A DNA stretch of 10,712 nt from positions 1 through 10,712 of the forward strand of contig JAGLYR010000277.1 of assembly GCA_023132135.1 (NCBI GenBank), in the 5' to 3' direction. The position numbers were made by a program, and so were the translations under genes. Position 1 is the stretch's first letter. Each line of letters begins with the position of its first letter. The notes beneath the pieces were generated by a model that worked only from the letters and a program-made list of their open reading frames with translations, had not been told where the DNA came from and made no database searches. Of the stretch, positions 1 through 5,962 are shown in pieces. The stretch comes from Candidatus Eiseniibacteriota bacterium. GTDB taxonomy: Bacteria; Arandabacterota; Arandabacteria; JAGLYR01.

Positions 1-54
1 CCCGGGGGGAAGGAAGAAGACGAACCACCATCCTGCACCGGTCAATCACCCAGG

Positions 55-1503
55 CTATTCTTTCCAGAACGACGGCACGAACATCACCAGGATGGCAAAG
101 AGCTCCAGGCGGCCGAGGACCATGCACATGGCCAGGATGAACTGTCCGGGTAGCGGGATGTCAGCGTAGTTCACCATGGCTCCCACGCCGGCCAGGCCGG
201 GGCCGATGTTGCCCAGCGAGGCGATGGAGCAGGTTACGGCGGTCGCCAAATCCAATCCCATCAGCGCCATTGCGCAGGAAACGATGGCGAAGATTCCCAC
301 GAAGATGAGAACGAAGCTCAGGATCACGGCGGTCCGCTGATCGCTCACCGGCTTGCCGCCCATCTTGAGAGTCCAGGTCAGCTGGGGGCGGAAGATCCTC
401 CGGATCTCCATGAAGCCTCTCTTGAAGACCACGGCGACGCGGATGACCTTCATTGATCCCCCGGTCGAGCCGGCGCACCCGCCCACAAACATGAGAAGGA
501 CCAGGAGAAGTTTCGAGAACGAGGGCCACTGGTCGAAGTCCGCACTTACGTAGCCGGTAGTAGTCAGGATGGAGACAACCTGGAACGAGGCGTATCGTAC
601 GGCGGAAGCAAGATCGCTGTAGATGGCGTGGGACCGCAGGTTGAGGGTGACGAGCAGGATGGCCGCGACCATGATCCCCATGAAAATACGCCACTCCGCG
701 TCCAGGGGAACGGCCCAGCGCTTCCCGCGGAGCACCCGGTAGTAGAGATTGAAATTGGTGGCGGCCAGGATCATGAAGGCGATGATGGTGAACTCGATCA
801 GGGTCGAGTCATAGTGGCCGATGCTCAGAGACTTGGTCGAGAAGCCGCCGGTTGCCATTGTGCCGAAGGTGTGACAGAGGGAATCGAAGAGTGTCATCCC
901 TTCAATTCGGAGAACAACCGTCTCCAACATGCTGATTGCGACGTAGATGATCCACAGACGGGTGGCCGTCTGGCGCACCCTGGGCTTGAGGCCTTCGGCG
1001 GAAGGCCCGGGTGCCTCCGACTTGAAAAGAACTTTCCCCCCGGCACCCACCTGGGGAAGAATGGCCACGAACAGCACGATGATTCCCATTCCCCCGAGCC
1101 AGTGGGTGAAACTCCGCCAGAAGAGAATACCCTTGGGAAGAATCTCGATATCCGAGAGAACCGTGGCGCCGGTGGTGGTGAACCCCGACATTGTCTCGAA
1201 GTAGGCCGAGATGGGATTCGCGATGATACCGGAGAGGATGAAGGGGAGGCATCCAAAGAGCGCGGACAGGAGCCAGCCGAGTCCCACCACCAGCATGCCT
1301 TCCTTGCGGAGCAGATCCCCTTGCTCGGATTTCCGTCCGAACCACAGGAGGGCGGCGCCTGCGGCGAAGGCGATGGCCATGGAGTAGAGAAAGGCTCCAA
1401 CGGTCTCCCCGAAATAGAGAGCCCAGACGAGGGAGAATACCATCGAGGCGCCGACGAGAAGCACGATGATACCGATGAACCTGCAGACGACCCTGAGATT
1501 CAA
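55..1503 (-). CDS. trkH: Trk/Ktr-type potassium uptake channel subunit TrkH
   Basis: Integral inner-membrane subunit that conducts K+ and is gated by the cytoplasmic NAD-binding TrkA ring. The 482-residue product has the four-fold MPM architecture of the TrkH/KtrB family. The four pore loops with their filter glycines are visible: FTTTGATV (about 108-114), TMATGGFS (215-222), ILTTTGYVS (312-320) and SLGNIGPG (429-436). The glycine-rich broken helix GGCAGSTGGSMK (341-352), which forms the intramembrane gate in this family, is present, as is the terminal GRLE motif (464-467). Length is normal and no damage is seen. The start is TTG, chosen because GGAGGAGG lies about 7 nt upstream and the hydrophobic N-terminal helix begins directly after it; a nearby ATG is out of frame. 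It follows trkA by 44 nt on the same strand, so the two are almost certainly one operon. KtrB is the alternative family name; the large TrkA partner favours Trk. Confidence 0.94.
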   Translation of the reverse strand: MNLRVVCRFIGIIVLLVGASMVFSLVWALYFGETVGAFLYSMAIAFAAGAALLWFGRKSEQGDLLRKEGMLVVGLGWLLSALFGCLPFILSGIIANPISAYFETMSGFTTTGATVLSDIEILPKGILFWRSFTHWLGGMGIIVLFVAILPQVGAGGKVLFKSEAPGPSAEGLKPRVRQTATRLWIIYVAISMLETVVLRIEGMTLFDSLCHTFGTMATGGFSTKSLSIGHYDSTLIEFTIIAFMILAATNFNLYYRVLRGKRWAVPLDAEWRIFMGIMVAAILLVTLNLRSHAIYSDLASAVRYASFQVVSILTTTGYVSADFDQWPSFSKLLLVLLMFVGGCAGSTGGSMKVIRVAVVFKRGFMEIRRIFRPQLTWTLKMGGKPVSDQRTAVILSFVLIFVGIFAIVSCAMALMGLDLATAVTCSIASLGNIGPGLAGVGAMVNYADIPLPGQFILAMCMVLGRLELFAILVMFVPSFWKE

Positions 1504-1547
1504 CGCCTGGCCTCCTCCATCTTCAGACCCGCGCTCGCGCGGCGATC

Positions 1548-2891
1548 CTACTTTTTCACCCTGAAGAGTTTCTCCACCTTGGGGATAGCGTCCGGCATCG
1601 CAAAAACGATGACCAAGTCTCCATCCTTCGTCACGTAGTCCCCGGTGGGTACCACGACCCGGTCCTCGCTGACGATGACGGCGGCGATGGCTCCCTTGGG
1701 GAAGCTGACCTCGGAGAGAGGCCGTCCCATCACCTTGCTGCTGGGTCGGGCGACGATCTCGAGAATTTCTGCGACCTGCTCCCCGAGGACGACGGCCGAG
1801 CTCACTTGACCGCGGCGGACGAACTGCATGATCTCCTGCCCGGCGAGAATCCTGGGGCTCACCGCCTGGTCGATGCCAAGCCGCTCAATGAGGGGAAGGT
1901 ACTCGGGCCTCTCAATCAGGACGATGCTCGTCTTGACCCCGAGTTCCTTGGAGAGAAGCCCGGAGAGGATGTTGGTGGAGTCGACACCGCTTACCGCGAC
2001 GAAGGCGTCGGCGGTGGCGACTCGCTCCTCCCGGAGGAGATTCATATCGGTCCCGTCGCCGTTGAGGACCACGGTCTTGGAGAGCGTTTCGGACAGCGCG
2101 CGGCACCGGTTCCGGTTTCGTTCGATGAGGCGAACGTTCGGGTCGTGGGCTTCGAGGGATTTGGCGATGGAGAACCCGATCTGGCCCCCGCCCAACACCA
2201 CGACGCGCCGGACCGAGCTGGTGAGCGCTCCGAACATCCCGGCGACTTCCGAGAGCTGGTCCGGCTGCCCGAGCACGAAGGCCTGGTCGCCTGTTTCCAG
2301 AGAATCGTCTCCCGAGGGGATGAGAGCTTTGGACTCCCGCTCGATAGCGACAATGAGGGTGGATTGCGGCAACTTGATGTCGCGGAGAGCCTTGCCGGCC
2401 AGGGGGCTGTTGGCAGTCACAGGAAGGGTCCGCAACTGGACCCGCCCGCCCGCCAGCTTTTCCACGGCGACGGCGCCTGGGGTCAAGAGGAGGTTGGTAA
2501 TGGCGTTGGACGTCAGTCGTTCGGGGCAGATCAAGCGGTCGATGCCGGCAATGCTGGCATAGCTTAGATTCTTGCCCCGGGCATAATCCTCATTCCGCGC
2601 CCGGGCTACCGTTCTCTTGGTTCCCATGCGCTTGGCCGTGAGGCAGGCCAGGAGGTTGATCTCGTCATTTCCAGAGACGGCGAGGAGAAGGTCGGCTCGC
2701 TCAGCGCCCAGCTCCTTGAGGATTCCAAGGGAAGCACCGTTTCCCACGGCGAGCTTCACATCCAGAGTTTCCTCGAGCTGGTCGATCACCCGCTCCGAGG
2801 AGTCCGCGAGAGCCACATCGTGACCCTCATGAGAAAGCACGCGGGCCAGATACGTACCGACGATGCCGCCGCCGATGATAACCGTGTACAT
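1548..2891 (-). CDS. trkA: Trk potassium uptake system NAD-binding regulatory subunit TrkA
   Basis: Peripheral cytoplasmic subunit that binds NAD(H) or ATP and gates the TrkH channel. The 447-residue protein is a tandem duplication, RCK_N-RCK_C-RCK_N-RCK_C, as in full-length TrkA (about 458 residues in E. coli), not the single-unit KtrA. The first Rossmann dinucleotide motif is GGGIVG (7-12), with the acidic residue ending strand 2 at D30. The second is GGGQIG (234-239), with E257 in LIERN. C-terminal RCK_C domains cover roughly 135-220 and 365-447. The start at 2891 places the MYTVIIGGG strand at the N-terminus, as expected. The reading frame continues 22 codons further upstream, but that extension is not TrkA-like. 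The Shine-Dalgarno signal is weak (GGGG about 9 nt upstream). A 7-4-7 perfect inverted repeat sits 20 nt before the start codon. It is the first gene of the trkA-trkH operon. Confidence 0.94.
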   Translation of the reverse strand: MYTVIIGGGIVGTYLARVLSHEGHDVALADSSERVIDQLEETLDVKLAVGNGASLGILKELGAERADLLLAVSGNDEINLLACLTAKRMGTKRTVARARNEDYARGKNLSYASIAGIDRLICPERLTSNAITNLLLTPGAVAVEKLAGGRVQLRTLPVTANSPLAGKALRDIKLPQSTLIVAIERESKALIPSGDDSLETGDQAFVLGQPDQLSEVAGMFGALTSSVRRVVVLGGGQIGFSIAKSLEAHDPNVRLIERNRNRCRALSETLSKTVVLNGDGTDMNLLREERVATADAFVAVSGVDSTNILSGLLSKELGVKTSIVLIERPEYLPLIERLGIDQAVSPRILAGQEIMQFVRRGQVSSAVVLGEQVAEILEIVARPSSKVMGRPLSEVSFPKGAIAAVIVSEDRVVVPTGDYVTKDGDLVIVFAMPDAIPKVEKLFRVKK

Positions 2892-2911
2892 GCGATGAAT
2901 CCCCGAGAAAA

Positions 2912-2929
2912 CGAATACGCGAGTATTCG
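2912..2929. promoter_or_regulatory. Perfect inverted repeat upstream of trkA
   Basis: The sequence CGAATAC-GCGA-GTATTCG is a perfect 7-bp inverted repeat with a 4-nt centre, lying 20 nt upstream of the trkA start codon. In the trkA transcript it would form a small hairpin just 5' of the ribosome-binding region; as DNA it could be a dimeric repressor operator. Its position suggests control of the K+ uptake operon, but no known operator is recognised. Confidence 0.45.
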
Positions 2930-2983
2930 AAGGTGGAAGCACCCTGGGCCAGCTCAAGCCTCATCACGGCGCGCAACCATGGG

Positions 2984-3011
2984 AACTTAACCCCTGGTGC
3001 GGAAATGTAAA
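2984..3011 (-). promoter_or_regulatory. Possible sigma-70 promoter for trkA-trkH
   Basis: On the minus strand TTTACA (plus positions 3006-3011, five of six bases of TTGACA) is followed after 16 nt by TAAGTT (2984-2989), only a three-of-six match to TATAAT. The position suits a trkA leader of roughly 85-90 nt, but the weak -10 makes this tentative. Confidence 0.2.
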
Positions 3012-3037
3012 GGGAATTCTTCATCTCCCATGACGGC

Positions 3038-3066
3038 TTGACTTTTGGAGGAACGGAGTCTAAGTT
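3038..3066 (+). promoter_or_regulatory. Possible sigma-70 promoter for the thioredoxin lipoprotein gene
   Basis: TTGACT (3038-3043, five of six) is followed after 17 nt by TAAGTT (3061-3066, three of six). An alternative -10, TCTAAG, has a better match but only a 15-nt spacer. The location, about 35 nt before the start codon of the first gene of the plus-strand operon, is right; the -10 is weak. Confidence 0.3.
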
Positions 3067-3102
3067 GTCCGAAACGGTTTGTCCCAAGCGTAAGGAGGAG
3101 AA

Positions 3103-3783
3103 ATGAGCATTTGGAATCGGCCTGCGATGCCCAAGGTGTTGCTGGTGTCGGCGCTGGCGATAGGGGTTTTTGTCTTTGGGGCTTGCGGGAAGAAGACCGA
3201 CAGCGAGCCTGCGGAAGCTGCCCCCGTTGCTGAGATAGCCAGGACGCCCGAAGCGGCTTCCGGGGCTCCGGCAGGAGTAGAAGGGGAAGCGGGATCTCAA
3301 TCCACTCCGGATGCGGAGGCTGTGGAGTCGACCCCCAAGGCAGCGGCGGAGCGACGGTCGGATCCAAAGGCACGGGATTTTGCTCTTGTGGATGTGACCA
3401 GTGGCAAGACGGTGCGGTTGTCGGACTATCGGGGCAAGGTGGTACTGATCGATTTCTGGGCCACCTGGTGCCGTCCGTGCCTGATGGGCATTCCGCATCT
3501 CATAGATCTTCACAAGACCTACTCGAAGGGGAAATTCACGGTGTTGGGGATCTCGCTGGATCAGAAGGGACCGGCCGTTGTCAAACGCTTTGTGAAACAG
3601 CAGGCAATTCCGTATCCGATTATCATGGCCGACCAGGCGACTGTGCAGGCTTTCGGAGGGGTCCGGTCCATACCCACGGCTTTCCTGATTGACCAGGACG
3701 GGTACATCGTCGGGCGGTACGAGGGATACCGCCACAAAAGCTTCTTCGAGAAGGAAATCAAGAAACTCCTCCCGCAGGCGTAG
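3103..3783 (+). CDS. TlpA/ResA-like thioredoxin-fold lipoprotein
   Basis: Predicted membrane-anchored thiol-disulfide oxidoreductase acting outside the cytoplasm. In the 226-residue product, residues 11-27 are hydrophobic and end in the lipobox FGAC, so Cys28 is the expected lipidated residue. Residues 31-88 form a low-complexity Ala/Pro/Glu/Ser linker. A thioredoxin domain follows (about 89-224), with DFALVDVTSGKTVRLSDYRG, the active site WCRPC (122-126, Cys123 and Cys126) and the cis-proline in RSIPTAF (Pro191). This is the AhpC-TSA/Redoxin (TlpA, ResA, CcmG-like) family, usually reducing apocytochrome c or other exported disulfides; the substrate here is unknown and no cytochrome genes lie nearby. 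The ATG is supported by AAGGAGGAG starting 11 nt upstream. The stop codon is one base from the start codon of the next gene, implying co-transcription and probable translational coupling. Confidence 0.88.
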   Translation: MSIWNRPAMPKVLLVSALAIGVFVFGACGKKTDSEPAEAAPVAEIARTPEAASGAPAGVEGEAGSQSTPDAEAVESTPKAAAERRSDPKARDFALVDVTSGKTVRLSDYRGKVVLIDFWATWCRPCLMGIPHLIDLHKTYSKGKFTVLGISLDQKGPAVVKRFVKQQAIPYPIIMADQATVQAFGGVRSIPTAFLIDQDGYIVGRYEGYRHKSFFEKEIKKLLPQA

Positions 3784-3784
3784 T

Positions 3785-5284
3785 ATGGAAACAGGAAGCA
3801 GACAACGGACGGACGGGTTTCCTTATCTTGTCGCTCTCCTCATGGTCCTGGTCGCCGGTGCGGCTCTTCGTTTCTGGGGACTGAAATTCGGCCTGCCTGC
3901 GGCTCTTCTCCACCTGGATGAGCCCCCCATTGTTCTTCGGGCCCAGAGAATTCTGGAGACCGGAGACTGGAACCCACACTGGTTTCACTACCCGAGCCTC
4001 TACATCTACGTGCAGGTGGCGCTCCAATCCGCGATGCGTTTCGTTGGCCGCGTGGATCCTTTCCTGCTGGCCCGCATCTCAACAGCCGTTGCGGGAATCC
4101 TGACCATCTGGGTAACCTGGGCTCTCGGGAGCCGGATGTACTCCCGGACCGTGGGGCTCGTGAGCGCCCTCTTCCTTGCGGTGAATTTCCTGCACGCCCG
4201 GGAGTCCCACTTTGCCACGGTGGACGGGATGGCCACACTGTGGGTGTCGCTCTGTATCTACCTGTCCCTGCGTGCTTCAAGAGAAGGAGGGAACTGGTCA
4301 CGGGATTTCCTTCTGGCAGCGGTGATGGTCGGACTTGCGGCGGGGACGAAGTACAACGCCGCGCTGGTCGGGGTGGTTCCCCTGGCGGTGGTGGCGATGG
4401 GAAGGGGGCGCTGGTCGCGGTGGATCCAGGGGGGTAGAATCATCGCGGTGGCTATGGCTGTGTTTCTCGCTTCCACGCCGTACGCCGTGGCGGATTGGGC
4501 GACATTTCTCGGAGATGTCCGTTTTGAGATTGGGCACTACCGGGAGGGGCACTTCGGGTTCGAGGGCGATTTCAACGCCGGCTATTTCGCCGGCTACCTG
4601 TTCTCGCCGGGGATGGGCGAGGGTGTTGTCATCTTAGTACTCCTGGGTCTGGTCCGGTGGGCATTCTCGAGAGAACGGGTCTTCGTTCCGGCTCTCGTGT
4701 TCCTTGCACTGTACTACGCGTCGATCTCGGCTGTCCGCGTCAATTTCGTCAGGAATCTGCTGCCTGTCCTCCCGGTCCTCTGTCTGCTGGGAGCGAGGGG
4801 GCTGGACCTGGTCCTGGGTCGGTTGCCCTTGGAGGGGCGTCTTCGAACGGTCACAGTGGTGGCCTTGGTAACTGGTTTGGTTGTGCTGCCCCTGTGGCGG
4901 ATCGGGGTTCACGACCGGGCGATTTCCAATAGCACCAGGGTCGCCGCGGGTGAGTGGATCGAGCAACATGTCCCTGCCGGATCCACACTGGCCATCGAGC
5001 TCTACGGCCCCGATCCCATCCCGCCCGGATACCGGGTGATCCGTCTCTTGCACCTGCCGGACCGCCCGGTCCGCTGGTACGAGGAGCAGGGTGTGGATTA
5101 CCTGATTGCAAGCTCGGGAGCGTATGAGATGGCATATTCCAACCGGGCCCGGTACCCGGAGATTGTCCGGCAGTACGAAGAGATCTTCCGCCGGTTCCCG
5201 GTTGTGATGGAATTCGAAGGAGAGGGAGTGGACCCCCTGTACTCTTCCATCTGTCCCACCATCCGGATGCTTGGCACGCACTGA
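3785..5284 (+). CDS. GT-C membrane glycosyltransferase, GT39/PMT-2-like
   Basis: Polytopic inner-membrane protein (499 residues, about ten hydrophobic segments) resembling the dolichyl-phosphate-mannose mannosyltransferase/ArnT superfamily. These enzymes use polyprenyl-phosphate sugars to glycosylate lipids or proteins on the outer face of the membrane. The first periplasmic loop carries the expected acidic pair in HLDEPP (Asp45, Glu46), followed by FHYPSLYIYVQ (67-77). A second conserved patch is ARESHFATVDG (138-148), and GTKYN (187-191) is typical of the family. A soluble tail of about 120 residues follows the last helix. The ATG at 3785 is chosen because it lies one base past the preceding stop and puts the first helix at residues 12-30; the longer frame upstream (from 3689) overlaps the thioredoxin gene and encodes only Arg/Ser-rich sequence. 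No clear Shine-Dalgarno is seen, so coupling to the upstream gene is likely. Donor and acceptor cannot be told from sequence. Confidence 0.82.
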   Translation: METGSRQRTDGFPYLVALLMVLVAGAALRFWGLKFGLPAALLHLDEPPIVLRAQRILETGDWNPHWFHYPSLYIYVQVALQSAMRFVGRVDPFLLARISTAVAGILTIWVTWALGSRMYSRTVGLVSALFLAVNFLHARESHFATVDGMATLWVSLCIYLSLRASREGGNWSRDFLLAAVMVGLAAGTKYNAALVGVVPLAVVAMGRGRWSRWIQGGRIIAVAMAVFLASTPYAVADWATFLGDVRFEIGHYREGHFGFEGDFNAGYFAGYLFSPGMGEGVVILVLLGLVRWAFSRERVFVPALVFLALYYASISAVRVNFVRNLLPVLPVLCLLGARGLDLVLGRLPLEGRLRTVTVVALVTGLVVLPLWRIGVHDRAISNSTRVAAGEWIEQHVPAGSTLAIELYGPDPIPPGYRVIRLLHLPDRPVRWYEEQGVDYLIASSGAYEMAYSNRARYPEIVRQYEEIFRRFPVVMEFEGEGVDPLYSSICPTIRMLGTH

Positions 5285-5303
5285 TGAGCTTCTTCCCCTA
5301 TTA

Positions 5304-5409
5304 CCTATTTCCCATTTCCTATTGCCTACTTCCCGCCCTGCCACAACCTATCGTTAGAAGGGGGGCAGGACAGGTAATAGGAAATAGGTGGTAGGAAATC
5401 GGAAATAGG
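5304..5409. repeat. Long imperfect inverted repeat of CCTATTTCC-like units
   Basis: The left arm (5304-5342) and right arm (about 5363-5409) are imperfect reverse complements. Positions 5304-5321 pair with 5392-5409 with one mismatch, 5325-5333 pair with 5380-5388 with one mismatch, and the CCTGCC-like ends pair after a short bulge. Each arm is itself built from repeated CCTATTTCC or CCTATT-CC units, so direct and inverted repeats coexist. The intervening segment is about 20 nt. It follows the glycosyltransferase stop by only 19 nt and lacks a terminal T tract, so a classical terminator is unlikely. It looks like a dispersed intergenic repeat or small non-autonomous element. In RNA it would form a long hairpin. 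Confidence 0.75.
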
Positions 5410-5431
5410 GAACTGTAGGGAACGGGGCGAG

Positions 5432-5460
5432 TTGACAGATGCCGGATCCTTGTGTATAAT
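5432..5460 (+). promoter_or_regulatory. Perfect-consensus sigma-70 promoter
   Basis: TTGACA (5432-5437), a spacer of exactly 17 nt, and TATAAT (5455-5460): both hexamers and the spacer match the ideal sigma-70 promoter. Transcription should begin near 5467, giving a leader of about 90 nt before the small secreted-protein gene. Any TTGACA/TATAAT-reading sigma could use it, including the housekeeping factor or the sigma encoded at 9498-10502, whose region 2.4 and 4.2 contact residues are conserved. It probably drives 5560-9025 as one unit. Confidence 0.85.
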
Positions 5461-5481
5461 GAATATAGAGATGTGGGGTAA

Positions 5482-5521
5482 GTACCTCTCCGTGATGAGA
5501 GGTGCGTCTCCGTGATGGGTA
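5482..5521 (+). promoter_or_regulatory. Tandem 20-nt direct repeat with alternative hairpins in the 5' leader
   Basis: Two adjacent 20-nt units (5482-5501 and 5502-5521) share the core TCTCCGTGATG at 5487-5497 and 5507-5517. One fold is the perfect hairpin CCTCTC-CGTGAT-GAGAGG (5485-5502). A competing fold pairs GAGA (5497-5500) with TCTC (5507-5510), inside an outer GTACC/GGTAC stem (5482-5486 with 5518-5522). The element begins about 15 nt after the expected transcription start. It could be a cis-regulatory RNA, a protein-binding tandem site, or a chance duplication. It does not match a riboswitch class I recognise. Confidence 0.45.
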
Positions 5522-5559
5522 CCTTGTTAGGGGAAATCGAAAGGGGGACCACCGCGACA

Positions 5560-5874
5560 ATGCTGCGCTCTATTGGCATACTTGTTCTCCTTTCAGCGCT
5601 TGTAGCCTTGCTTCCATGCCCCGTTGCCGCCGGCCCCGGGGGGCCGTTGGAGTGGGGGGGCGACCACGACATTCCTCAGATCTGGATCGACACCTCATGC
5701 TACGGGGAGGTGGAGATGTGGACTGACGGGGATGCCGGGGACTGTCTCTACGACTGGACCGGGTACGAATCCGAAGTGTTGCTGGACGGGAACAGCCTCT
5801 GGCGAGAACTCGCCGAGGCAGGCGACTGGTCCACTCTGATGGTTCAGGTCTGGTTCTGGTTGCAGGGTTTCTAG
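5560..5874 (+). CDS. Small secreted protein of unknown function
   Basis: A 104-residue product not recognised by family. The N-terminus is a clear Sec signal peptide: MLRS, a Leu/Val/Ala-rich core and a likely signal peptidase I site near PVAAG, leaving about 80 mature residues. The mature part is acidic and Trp-rich, with two cysteines (in TSCYGE and GDCLYDW) that could form a disulfide, and ends in the hydrophobic WFWLQGF. The ATG at 5560 is preferred because it starts the signal peptide; the frame also has GTG at 5512 and ATG at 5515, which would prefix 16 polar residues. The Shine-Dalgarno is a purine run, AAAGGGGG, about 12 nt upstream. It is the first gene after a perfect consensus promoter. 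After its TAG, protein-like sequence continues in the same frame and then in another, so it may be a truncated or frameshifted version of a longer gene. Confidence 0.5.
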   Translation: MLRSIGILVLLSALVALLPCPVAAGPGGPLEWGGDHDIPQIWIDTSCYGEVEMWTDGDAGDCLYDWTGYESEVLLDGNSLWRELAEAGDWSTLMVQVWFWLQGF

Positions 5875-5962
5875 GAAACTGCCGCTTCCGTCACGATCAA
5901 CAGGTTTCCGGACCCGCTGGGATTCGTGAGGAAGAGGTGTCCTTTCCGGGGAAGCGAGCGCG

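Noticed and set aside
628-1638. Open frame of 336 codons on the plus strand opposite trkH
   Set aside because: It is antisense to a well-supported channel gene, has low-complexity Glu/Gly/His-rich sequence and no ribosome site; it is a by-product of GC-rich codon use.
1806-2567. Two long plus-strand frames (about 250 codons) opposite trkA
   Set aside because: Both are antisense shadows of the Rossmann-domain gene and overlap each other.
5271-5278. TTGGCACG resembling the -24 half of a sigma-54 promoter
   Set aside because: The required GC-containing -12 element does not follow at the correct spacing, and the site is inside the end of the glycosyltransferase gene.
5485-5545. Possible hammerhead ribozyme or guanidine-II riboswitch in the leader
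   Set aside because: GTGATGAG resembles the hammerhead core, but CTGATGA and a properly placed GAAA partner are missing; the hairpin loops are CGTGAT, not ACGR.
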